Positions 1 through 12,033 of a stretch of DNA of 64,000 nt are shown piece after piece. A program made the position numbers and the translations under genes. Under the pieces are notes generated by a model that was given only the letters and a program-made list of their open reading frames with translations, was not told the origin of the DNA and did no database searches. The stretch spans positions 930,001 to 994,000 of the forward strand of contig JALIRH010000098.1 of NCBI GenBank assembly GCA_023055505.1. The letters are read 5' to 3'. This DNA is from Callipepla californica brunnescens (lineage: Eukaryota > Chordata > Aves > Galliformes > Odontophoridae). Position 1 is the stretch's first letter, and every line of letters starts with the position of its first letter.

Positions 1-432
1 CCTAACACTAAACCTAACCCTGCCCTAACCCTTACCATAACCCTAACCCTAACCCTAGTCCTACCCTAACCCCAACCCTATCCCTAACCCTACCCTTACC
101 CTAACCTTAACCCTAACCCTTACCATAACCCTAACCCTAACCCTAGCCCTACCCTAACCCTACCCTAACCCTAACCCCAACCCTATCCCTAACCCTACCC
201 TTACCCTAACCTTAACCCTAACCCCTAACCCTACCCTAACCCTTATCCTAACCTTAACCCCTGACGCTACCCTAACCCCTAACCCTAACCCAGCCCTAAC
301 CCTACCCTAACCCTTACCCTAAACCAAACCCTACCCTAACTCTAACCCTAACCCTTACCCTGACCCTAACCCCTAACCCTAACCCTTACAGTAACCCCTA
401 ACCCTACCCTAACCCTAACCCCTAACCTTAAC

Positions 433-463
<31 letters not shown>

Positions 464-2409
464 CCTAAACTAACCCTAACCCTATTGATGGACCCAAAAC
501 CTACCCCTAACCCTACACTAACCATAACACTTAACCTAACCGTACCCTAACCCTAACCCTGACCCTAACCCTGACTCAAACCCTACCCTTAACCCTGACC
601 CTAACCCTACCCTAACCCTTACCTAACCCTAACCCTACCCTAACCCTAACCCTAACATTTACCCTAACCCCTAACCCTTACCTAACCGTAACCATAACAC
701 TAAAACTAACCCTACTCTAACCCCTAACCCTACCCTAACCCTTACCCTAACACTAACCCTAAACCTACCCTAACCGTGACCCTAACCCCTAACCCCAACC
801 CCAAAGCCCTAACCCTAACCCTGCCCCTAACCCCAACCCAATCCTAACCCTAACCCCAACCCTACCCTAACCCTAACACTAACCCCTAACCCTACCCTAG
901 CCCTAACTCCTAACCCCTAATTTTAACCCTAACACTAACCCTAGCCCTACCCTAACCCAAACCCTACCCCTTACACTAACCATACCCTAACCCTAAAACT
1001 GACCCTACACCATCCCTGACCCTAACCCTAACCCTTACCCTAACCCTTACCTATCCCTAACCCTACTCTAACCCTTAACCCTAACCCTACCCTAACCCTA
1101 ACCCATACCCCTACCCCTAACCCCTAAATCTAGCCCTACCCTAAGCCTAACCCTACCCTATCCCTAACCCTTACCCTAACCCTTACCTATCCCTAACCCT
1201 ACCCTAACCCTAACCATACCCCTACCCCTAACCCCTACATCTAGCCCTACCCTAACCCTAACCCTACCCTATCCCTAACCCTTACCCTAACCCTTACCTA
1301 TCCCTAACCCTACCTCTAACCCTACCCTAACCCTGACTCAAACCCTACCCTTAACCCTGACCCTGACCCTAACCCTACCCTAACCCTTACCTACCCCTAA
1401 CCCATAACCCTAACCCATAACCCTAACCCTAACCCTACCCTAACATTTACCCTAACCCTTACCTAACCATAACCCTAACACTAACCCTAAACCTAACCTA
1501 ACCCTACCCTAACCGTGACCCTAACCCCTATCCCCAACCCGTAAGCCCAAACCCTAACCCTGTCCCTAACCCCAACCCTACCCTAACCCTAACCACAACC
1601 CTACCCTAACCCTAAACCTAACACTAACCCCTAACCCTACCCTAGCCCTAATCCCTAACCCATACCCTACCCTAACACTACCCTACCCTTACCCTAAACC
1701 TACTCTAACTCTACCCTTACCCTAACCCTACCCTAAACCTAACTATAACCCTACCCTAACTCTAACCCTAACCCCAACTCTTACCCTATCCCTAAGCCTA
1801 ACCCCTAACCCTGAAACTGACCCTAACCACTAAACCTAACCCTTACCGTAAATTCTAATCCAACCCTAACCCTAACCCTACCCTAACCCTACCCATACCC
1901 CTACCCCTAACCCTAACCTAACCCTAACACTACCCTAACCCTAACCCCTAACCCTAACCCCTAACCGTAGCCCTACCCTAACCCTACCCCTCACCCTAAC
2001 CCTAACACTACCCTAACCCTAACCCCTAACCCTAACCCCTAACCGTAGCCCTACCCTAACCCTACCCCTCACCCTAACCCTATCCCTTACCCTAACCCTT
2101 ACCTATCCCTAACGCTAACCCTAAACCTTAACCCTACCCTAACCCTACCCTAAACCTAACCCTAACCTTAAACCCTAACCCCAACCCACCAGATCCCTAA
2201 CCCTAACTCTAACCCTAACCCTACTGATTCCTTACCATAACCCTACCCTAACCCTAACCCTACCCTAAACTTAACCCCTAACCCTAACCCTTACCCTAAC
2301 CCTAACATTGACCCTATCCCTGACCCTAACCCCTAACCCTAACCCTTACCGTAACCCCTAACCCTAAACCCTAACCCTAACACTAACCCTACACTAACCC
2401 TAATCTAAA

Positions 2410-2443
<34 letters not shown>

Positions 2444-2567
2444 CACTAACCCTAATCTAAACTAACCCTAACCCTATTGATGGACCCAAAACCTAACCCT
2501 AACCCTACCCTAAACCTAACACTTACCCTAACCGTACCCTAACCCTAACCCTGACCCTAACCCTGAC

Positions 2568-3600
2568 TCAAACCCAACCCTTAACCCTGACCCTAACCCT
2601 ACCCTAACCCTCACTCAAACCCTACCCTTAACCCTGACCCTGACCCTAACCCTACCCTAACCCTTACCTATCTCTAACCCTACCCTAACCCTAACCCTAA
2701 CCCTACCCTAACCCTACCCTAACCCTCCAATCTAACCCTAATTCTACTCTAACCCTAACCCCTAACCCTAACCCTACCCTAACCCTAAACCCTAATCCTA
2801 CCATAACCCTATTGATGGACCCTAATTCTACCTTAACCCTAACCCCTAACCCTAACACTAACCCTACACTAACCCTAATCTAAACTAACCCTAACCCTAT
2901 TGATGGACCCAAAACCTAACCCTAACCCTACCCTAACCATAACACTTAACCTAACCGTACCCTAACCCTAACCCTGACCCTAACCCTGACTCAAACCCTA
3001 CCCTTAACCCTGACCCTAACCCTACCCTAACCCTTACCTAACCCTAACCCTACCCTAACCCTAACATTTACCCTAACCCCTAACCCTTACCCTAACCCTT
3101 ACCTAACCATAAACCTAACACTAAAACTAACCCTACTCTAACCCCTAACCCTACCCTAACCCTTACCCTAACACTAACCCTAACCCTACCCTAACCGTGA
3201 CCCTAACCCCTAACCCCAACCCCTAAGCCCTAACCCTATCCCTGCCCTAACCCTAACCCCAACCCTACCCTAACCCTAACCCTGCCCATAACCCTAATAC
3301 TAACCCCTAACCCTACCCTAGCCCTAACTTCTAACCCCTAATTTTAACCCTAACACTAACCCTAGCCCTACCCTAACCCTACCCCTTACACTAACCATAC
3401 CCTAACCCTAACACTGACCCTACCCCCATCCCTGACCCTAACCCTAACCCTTACCCTAACCCTTACCTATCCCTAACCCTACCCTAACCCTTACCCATAC
3501 CCCTACCCCTAACCCCTAAATCTAGCCCTACCCTAAGCCTAACCCTACCCTATCCCTGACCCTAACCCTAACCCTTACCTATCCCTAACCCTACCCTAAC
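2568..3600. repeat. Long internal duplication in telomere-like array, copy 1
   Basis: This stretch of about 1 kb matches 4096-5105 at an offset of 1,528 bp, drifting to about 1,517 bp at the far end. Both copies hold the paired ATTGATGGACCC markers 88 bp apart (2811 and 2899; 4339 and 4427) and the same order of variant hexamers. The match was made by eye; small indels are present. Confidence 0.75.
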
Positions 3601-4095
3601 ACTAAACCTAACCCTGCCCTAACCCTTACCATAACCCTAACCCTAACCCTAGCCCTACCCTAACCCTACCCTTACCCTAACCTTAACCCTAACCCTGCCC
3701 TTACCCTAACCCTACCCTTACCCTAACCTTAACCCTAACCCTGCCCTAACCCTTACCATAACCCTAACCCTAACCCTAGCCCTACCCTAACCCTACCCTA
3801 ACCCCAACCCTATCCCTAACCCTACCCTTACCCTAACCTTAACCCTAACCCTGCCCTAACCCTTACCATAACCCTAACCCTAACCCTAGCCCTACCCTAA
3901 CCCTACCCTAACCCAAACCCTATCCCTAACCCTACCCTTACCCTAACCTTAACCCTAACCCCTAACCCTACCCTAACCCTTATCCTAACATTAACCCCTG
4001 ACGCTACCCTAAACCGTTACCCTAACCCTACCCTAACCCTAACCCAACCCTAACCCTAACACTTGCCCTAACCGTACCCTGACCCTAACCCTGAC

Positions 4096-5105
4096 TCAAA
4101 CCCAACCCTTAACCCTGACCCTAACCCTACCCTAACCCTCACTCAAACCCTACCCTTAACCCTGACCCTGACCCTAACCCTACCCTAACCCTTACCTATC
4201 TCTAACCCTACCCTAACCCTAACCCTACCCTAACCCTACCCTAACCCTCCAATCTAACCCTAATTCTACTCTAACCCTAACCCTAACCCCTAACCCTAAC
4301 CCTACCCTAACCCTAAACCCTAATCCTACCATAACCCTATTGATGGACCCTAATTCTACCTTAACCCTAACCCCTAACCCTAACACTAACCCTACACTAA
4401 CCCTAATCTAAACTAACCCTAACCCTATTGATGGACCCAAAACCTAACCCTAACCCTACCCTAACCATAACACTTAACCTAACCGTACCCTAACCCTAAC
4501 CCTGACCCTAACCCTGACTCAAACCCTACCCTTAACCCTGACCCTAACCCTACCCTAACCCTTACCTAACCCTAACCCTAACATTTACCCTAACCCCTAA
4601 CCCTTACCCTAACCCTTACCTAACCATAACCCTAACACTAAAACTAACCCTACTCTAACCCCTAACCCTACCCTAACCCTTACCCTAACACTAACCCTAA
4701 CCCTACCCTAACCGTGACCCTAACCCCTAACCCCAACCCCTAAGCCCTAACCCTAACCCTGCCCTAACCCTAACCCCAACCCTACCCTAGCCCTAACCCT
4801 GCCCATAACCCTAATACTAACCCCTAACCCTACCCTAGCCCTAACTTCTAACCCCTAATTTTAACCCTAACACTAACCCTAGCCCTACCCTAACCCTACC
4901 CCTTACACTAACCATACCCTAACCCTAACACTGACCCTACCCCCATCCCTGACCCTAACCCTAACCCTTACCCTAACCCTTACCTATCCCTAACCCTACC
5001 CTAACCCTTACCCATACCCCTACCCCTAACCCCTAAATCTAGCCCTACCCTAAGCCTAACCCTACCCTATCCCTGACCCTAACCCTAACCCTTACCTATC
5101 CCTAA
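4096..5105. repeat. Long internal duplication in telomere-like array, copy 2
   Basis: Second copy of the unit at 2568-3600. The intervening 3.6-4.07 kb is itself several short copies of a ~110-bp block, which also recurs near 5195 and at the start of the window. Confidence 0.75.
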
Positions 5106-8100
5106 CCCTGCCCTAACCCTTACCCTAACCCTTACCTATCCCTAACCCTACCCCTAACCCTACCCTAACCCTGACTCAAACCCTACCCTTACCCTAACCT
5201 TAACCCTAACCCTGCCCTAACCCTTACCATAACCCTAACCCTAACCCTAGCCCTACCCTAACCCTACCCTAACCCTAACCCCAACCCTATCCCTAACCCT
5301 ACCCTTACCCTAACCTTAACCCTAACCCCTAACCCTACCCTAACCCTTATCCTAACATTAACCCCTGACGCTACCCTAAACCGTTACCCTAACCCTACCC
5401 TAACCCTAACCCAACCCTAACCCTACCCTAACCCTTACCCTAAACCAAACCCTACCCTAACTCTAACCCAAACACTTACCCTGACCCTAACCCCTAACCC
5501 TAACCCTTAACGTAACCCCTAACCCTACCCTAACCCTAACCCCTAATCTTAACCCCTAACCCTAAACCCTAACCCTAACACTAACCCTACACTAACCCTA
5601 ATCTAAACTAACCCTAACCCTATTGATGGACCCAAAACCTACCCCTAACCCTACCCTAACCATAACACTTACCCTAACCGTACCCTAACCCTAACCCTAC
5701 CCTAACCCTCACCCTAACACTACCCTAACACTACCCTAACATTTACCCTAACCCCTAACCCTTACCCTAACCCTTACCTGACCATAACCCTAACACTAAA
5801 CCTAACCCTAACCCTAACCCTTAACCCCAACCCCTAAGCCCTAACCCTAACTCCTAAGCCCTAACCCCACCCTAACCCTAACCCTGCCCCTAACACCTAA
5901 CCCTACCCTAGCCCTAACCCCTAATTTTAACCCTAACCCCTAACCCTAACCCTACCCTAACCCTAACCCTGCCCCTTACCCTAACCATACCCTAACCCTA
6001 ACACTGACCCTACCCCTATCCCTGACCCTAACCCTTACTCTAACCCTTACCTATCCCTAACCCTACCCTAACCCTTAACCCGAACCCTACCCTAACCCTT
6101 ACCCTAACCCCTAACCCTAACCCTACACTAACCCTCAAATCTAACCCTAATTCTACCCTAACCCTAACCCCTAACCGTACCCTAACCCTAACCCTGACTC
6201 AAACCCTACCCTTAACCCCGACCCTAACCCTACCCTAACCCTTACCCTAACACTACCCTAACATTTACCCTAACCTTTAAACCTTACCTAACCCTAACAC
6301 TAATACTAAAACTAACCCTACCCTAACCCCTAACCCTACCCTAACCCTTTCCCTAACACTAACCCTAACCCTGCACTAACCGTGACCCTAACCCCCAACC
6401 CCAACCCCTAAGCCCTAACCCTAACCCTGCCCCTAACCCCAACCCTACCCTAACCCTAACCCTGCCCCTAACCCTAACACTAACCCCTAACCCTACCCTA
6501 GCCCTAACCCCTAACCCCTAATTTTAACCCTAACCCTTAACCCTAGCCCTACCCTAACCCTGCCCTAACCCTAACCATACCCTAACCCTATCCCTGACCC
6601 TAACCCTATCCCTGACCCTAACCCTTACCTATCCCTAACCCTACCCTAACCCTTAACCCTAACCCTACTCTAACACTTACCCTAACCCCTAACCCTAACC
6701 CTATCCCTACACTAACCCTCAAATCTAACCCTAATTCTACCCTAACCCTAACCCCACCCTAAACCTAACCCTGACTCAAACCCTACCCTTAACCCTGACC
6801 CTAACCCTACCCTAACCCTTACCTAACCCTAACCCTACCCTAACCCTAACACTACCCTAACATTTACCCTAACCCCTAACCCTTACCTAACCATAACACT
6901 AACACTAAAACTAACCCTACCCTAACCCCTAACCCTACCCTAACCCTTACCCTAACACTAACCCTAACCCTGCACTAACCGTGACCCTAACCCCTAACCC
7001 CAACCCCTAAGCCCTAACCCTAACCCTGCCCTAACCCTAACCCTGCCCCTAACCCTCACACTAACCCCTAACCCTACCCTAGCCCTAACCCGTAATTTTA
7101 ACCCTAACCCTTAACCCTAGCCCTACCCTAACCCTGCCCTAACCCTAACCATACCCTAACCCTAACACTGACCCTAACACTATCCCTGACCCTAACCCTT
7201 ACCTATCCCTAACCCTACCCTAACACCTATCCCTAACCCTAACCCTATCCCTTACCTAACCCTAACCCTACATTACCCCTCAAATCTAACCCTAATTCTA
7301 CCCTAACACTAACCCCTAACCCTACCCTAACCCTAACCCTACCCTACCCCTGACTCAAACCCTACCCTTAACCCTCCTTAACCCTACCCTAACCCTTACC
7401 TAACCCTAACCCTACACTAACCCTTAACCCTAACCCTACCCTAACATTTACCCTAACCCCTAACCATAACCCTAACACTAAACCTAACCCTAACCTTACC
7501 CTACCCTAACTGTGACCCTAACCCCTAACCCCAACCCATAAGCCCTAACCCCAAACCCTTACCTAACCCAAACCCTACCCTAATCCTAACCCTAACCCTG
7601 CCCCTAACCCTAACACAAACCCCTAACCCTACCCTAGCCCTACCCTAGACCTAACCCTACCCTAGCCCTAACCCCTAACCCCTAACCCAAACCCTAACCT
7701 TACCCTAAACCTACCCTAACCCTACCCTTACCCTAACTCTAACCCTAACACTAACCCTACCCTAACTCTTACCCTATCCCTAACGCTAAGCCCTAACCCT
7801 GACACTGACCCTAACTCCTAACCCTAACCCTTACCGAAAATTCTAATCCAACCCTAACCCTAACCCTACCCTAACCCTACCCATACCCCTACCCCTAACC
7901 CTACACTAACCCTTACCCTAACCCTTACCTATCCCTAACCCTAGCCCTACCCTAACCCTAACCCTTACCCTATCCCTATCCCTAACCCTAACCCTAACCC
8001 TAACCCTTACCTATCTCTAACCCTACCCTAACCCTTAACCCTAACCCTTAACCCTAACCCTACCCTAACCCTCCAATCTAACCCTAATTCTACTCTAACC

Positions 8101-8609
8101 CTAACCCTACCCTAACCCTAAACCCTAACCCTACCATAACCCTATTGATGGACCCTAGTTCTACCCTAACCCTAACCCCTAACCCTAACACCTAACCCTA
8201 ACACCTAACCCTTTGCTAACCCTATTGATGGACCCTAACTGTAACACTAACCCTACCCGTAATCCTACCCCTAACCCTTACCCAACCCTAACCCTAACCC
8301 TTACCCTACCCTAACCCTAACCCTTACCCTAAACCTAACCCTACCCTAATTCTAACCCTAACCCTGACCCTATCCCTAAACCTTACCCCTGACCCTAACC
8401 CCTAACCTTAACCCTACCCTTACCCTAACCCTACACCCTAACCCTAAACCCTACCCTAACCTAACCCTAACCCTACCCTAACCCTAAAACCCTAACCCTA
8501 CCTCACACCCTACCCTTAACCCTGACCCTAATACTTACCCTAACCATTATCTAACCCTAACCCTACCCCATCCCTACCCTACCCCTTAAACCTAACCCTA
8601 ACCCTACCC

Positions 8610-9596
8610 TAACGGTGTCAGAATGTGACAGTCACAATATCAAAGTATCACAATGTCAGAATGTCAGTGTCACAAGGTTAGAATTTCACAATGCCAAAAT
8701 ATCACAATGTGAGAATCTAAAAATGTCACAGTGTCAGAATGTCACAATGCAAAAATGAAAGACTGTCACAATACCAGAAGGTAAAAATTTCACAGTCAGA
8801 ATATTACAGTGTCACAATGTCAGAAGGTCGCATTTTCAGAATGTCAGTACGTGAGGATGTCAGAACGTCACAATGTCACAAAGTGAGAATATGAGAATGT
8901 CAGAATAACAGAATGTCAGAATGTGAGAACGAAATGATGTCAGAATGTGATTATGTGAGAATGTCCGAATTTCAGAATGTCAGAATGTCACAACGTCAGA
9001 ATGCAAGAATATCAGAATGTCCTAAGTTGAGAATGTCACAATGTATCTGAATAGAAGAATGTAACATTGGCACAATCTCAGAATGTAACAAAGACATCAC
9101 ATCATCATGTCAGAATGTCAGAATTTCACAACTTCACAATGTCACAATGAGAGAATTTCAGAACGCAGCAATGTAACAATCTGAGAATGTCACAATATCA
9201 GATTGTCAGAATGTCAGAATGACAAAATGTGAGAATATCACAATATCACTATGCCAGATTCCCAAAATGCCACGATGTCACAATCTCAGAATGTCAGAAT
9301 CACAGAATTTGACACTGCGAGAATATCACAAAGTCACAAAGCCACAATGTCATAATATCACAATATCACAATGTCAGAATGTCACTATGGCAGATTGTCA
9401 GAATGCCAGAACATCAGAAGGTGAGAATATAAGAATGTCAGAATGTCACAATGTCACAATGAGAGAATATTAGAATGTCACAATGTCAACATGTCAGAAT
9501 GTGAGAAAGGGAGAATGTCATGATGTCAGAATGTCTTAATGTCAGAATGTCAAATCGTCACAACCTCCCAATTAAAATTCAGGGAATATGACTGTG
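8610..9596. repeat. 8-bp minisatellite, block 1
   Basis: Tandem array of an 8-bp unit, GTCAGAAT or GTCACAAT, with many point variants. The change from telomere-like sequence is abrupt, at about 8609. Because 8 bp in any frame gives an 8-residue period, the array makes short open frames with a repeated M-S-x-C-x-N-V-x pattern. These have no sign of being genes. The block ends at the target site of the LTR that follows. Confidence 0.92.
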
Positions 9597-10519
9597 TGTG
9601 AAAGACAGCAACTGTTTTTGACTTTTGTTGTCTCAAAGCTTGCTTCATGAGGTCTTTCTGGCTAGAAGACTCTAATTGACAACTGCTTGGAGAAGCTGAT
9701 CATCACAAAGGACAATAATACTTGTATGGCACCGAAAGTACTACTCCTGTTGATTTATCTGTTGGGCCAGATGTGTTGGGTGGGCACAAATCAAACTAAT
9801 GCCAGAACACGGAGGCAGCTAAAGAAAGCAGGATAGACACCCTGTTGTCCCTACAAGACAAGCCTCTCTTAAAACAAAACACCCACATGAATGGTGAGGA
9901 GCTTTCCTCCTTCAAGGTTTGAAAATTTAAAGCAAAACTGACCTTTAGGTTTAATCCCCTCGATAACCAGAGTCTGGAATGTGATGAATATGCATGTGCT
10001 ATACCTTTAAATAGCTATTCATTTCTCTCTTACGTGCGCATGTTTGGTGAAGCAATCCCCCATGTACCCAGCGCGCCGCTTGACAGAACTCATTGGTGTG
10101 TCGAGTTGCTCAGTTGGTTTTCTCGACACCACTAAACCAAAGACTTTGAAGAAGAGACTTTCCTGAGGGAAAAACCTCTTTGGAAGAACCCCCCTGCACA
10201 GCGCCTGCTTGCTGCAAAACTTCCCGGCTTTCTCCCATCCCCCGCGGAGACCAGACGAATTCCTGAGACCAACGGACTACGGACCTCGCCAGATCCACGG
10301 TGCTGATGCTCTCTCTTTCTCTTTCTTGCTTTCTGCCAAGTCTCTTCGCTTTTCATCTCTTTTCTATCACCCATCTTCCCTTCCCCATATCCCTAAAAAA
10401 CTACTTATTGTAATAAACTGGTTGGGCTAAAATTTGAACCATTGCCTTTTAATCTCACCATCGGGTATACACATACATATAAAGAACCTCATCTCCCTCC
10501 TTTATTTTGGAGCGTGACA
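9597..10519 (+). mobile_element. Solo LTR inserted in the 8-bp minisatellite
   Basis: A 923-bp non-repetitive segment begins TGTGAAAGACAG and ends GCGTGACA, giving the TG...CA ends of an LTR. It is flanked by the direct repeat CTGTG at 9592-9596 and 10520-10524. Uninterrupted copies of the same minisatellite context near 11460-11500 and 12300 contain GAATATGACTGTGTCA with no insert, which supports the boundaries. A TTTAAATA box lies near 10006 and AATAAA at 10412-10417, both favouring plus orientation. No internal retroviral region is present, so it is probably a recombined solo LTR. A 5-bp duplication fits the ERVL class but does not prove it. Short open frames inside it are not credible genes. 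Confidence 0.85.
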
Positions 10520-11700
10520 CTGTGTCAAAACGTCACAATGAGAGAATATGAAAAAGTGAGAACATCACAATGACCGAATGTCAGAATGTCGCAATTAGAA
10601 AATCGGGGAATATCAAAATGTCACAACGTCACAATGAGAGATAATAACACCAAGTGAATGACAATGTCACAGTGTCACAATGAGAGGATCTCAGAATGTC
10701 AGAACTTCAAAATGTCAAAATGTCACAAAGTCCAAATATCACAATAACAGAATGTCAGAATGACAGATTCCCACAGTTTCAGAATGTCAGAATGTGGTAA
10801 TGAGAGAAAGTCAAAATATCGGAATGTCAGAATGTCACAAGGAGAGAATGTCAGAGTGTCACAATGCTATAATGTCAAAATGTCAGAACATCAGAAGGTC
10901 AGAATATCACAATGTCACAACGAGAGAACCTCAAAATGTCACCAAGAGAGACTGTCAAACTATCAGAATGTGAGAATGAGTGAATGTCACAATGAGAGAT
11001 GGCCACAATTTTAGAATGCCAGATTGTGAGAATGTCAGAATGTGAAAACGCCAGAATGGGAGTGAGTGAATGTCACAACATCAAAATGTCATAACGTCAG
11101 AATGTCAGAATGAACCAATGTGAGAGTGCCTGAATGTCACAGTATGAGAACGTCACAATATCACAAATCTCAGAATTTCAGTGTCAGAATGAGAGAATGT
11201 CACAATGCCACAATGAGAGAATGTCGCAATTACAGATTATTGATATATCAGAATGTCAGGATACGAGAAAGTGAGAATGTCCCAATGTCAGAATATCAGA
11301 ATGAGGGAAAGAGAGAATGTCATGATGTCAGAATGTCAAATTGTCACAAAGTCACAATATCACAATGAGAGAATATCAGAAAGTGAGAATATGCCAATGA
11401 ATGAATGACACATTGTGAGAATGTCAGAATGTCAGAACGTCAGAATATCAGAATTACAAAATCAGGGAATATGACTGTGTCACAATGTCACAAAGAGAGA
11501 ATATGAAAAAGTGAGAATATCACAACGACCGAATGTCAGAACGTGACAATGTCACAATGTCAGAATGAGGGAAAGAGAGAATGTCATGAAGTCAGAATGT
11601 CAACTTGTCCCAATGCCACAATAGCACAGTAAGAGAATATCAGAAAGTGAGAATTATGACAGTGACTGAATGTCACGATGTGAGAAAGTCAGAATATTAG
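10520..11700. repeat. 8-bp minisatellite, block 2
   Basis: Continuation of the GTCAGAAT/GTCACAAT array after the solo LTR. It holds a recurring longer sub-block (…CAGGGAATATGACTGTG…) seen at about 9581, 11462 and 12298, so the array has a higher-order period on top of the 8-bp unit. Confidence 0.9.
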
Positions 11701-12033
11701 GATAGGGCAAATAACCCCCAAAAAAGCACTCCATGGAAATTGTGCGAAAGGCGGTATATTTTAGGTAGGCTTAAGAAAATGGTATACAAACAAGAAGAAA
11801 AGAGAGGAGCTCACCTTGATGATGGTCGAGGCTCGCTAATAACTCCAAAAGGGAGGGATCTCTAACAAGAGAACCTTCCCTGCTGGAGGTCAGCCCTTAA
11901 ATGGGGTCTTGGCAGAGGTGGAGTCAAACTCCACCCCTTCCAATCACACTCACTTGTGCCCCTGCAGCTGACTCAGGGCTTGCCTCAGGTGATCAATCAG
12001 TGGTTCAGGCCATGATTCAACAGTTCCCATACA
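11701..12033 (-). mobile_element. 333-bp LTR-like insertion with 5-bp target duplication
   Basis: A non-repetitive 333-bp segment interrupts the minisatellite and is flanked by ATTAG at 11696-11700 and 12034-12038. Read on the minus strand it begins TGTATGGGAACTG, has a CATTTAAGGG TATA-like box and a GGTGAGC splice-donor-like site, and ends GCCCTATC. The TG start and 5-bp duplication suggest a short solo LTR or small LTR-derived element; the other end is not a canonical CA. No coding capacity is evident. I do not recognise the family. Confidence 0.65.

Larger units (their letters stand above)
1..8609. repeat. Degenerate telomere-like C-rich array
   Basis: Nearly the whole stretch is CCCTAA and close variants (CCCTA, CCCCTAA, CCTTAA, CACTAA) on the plus strand. 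This is the orientation expected at the left end of a chromosome. Very few runs are pure hexamer, so it is subtelomeric or interstitial rather than the functional telomere tip. A non-telomeric marker, ATTGATGGACCC, recurs at 484, 2476, 2811, 2899, 4339, 4427, 5622, 8144 and 8224. This shows that long units, not only hexamers, were amplified. No gene is supported here. Confidence 0.93.

Noticed and set aside
1..60. Functional telomere at the window start
   Set aside because: The repeat is too degenerate from the first base; a true terminal tract would be long and nearly pure CCCTAA. The orientation fits, but the tip is not shown here.
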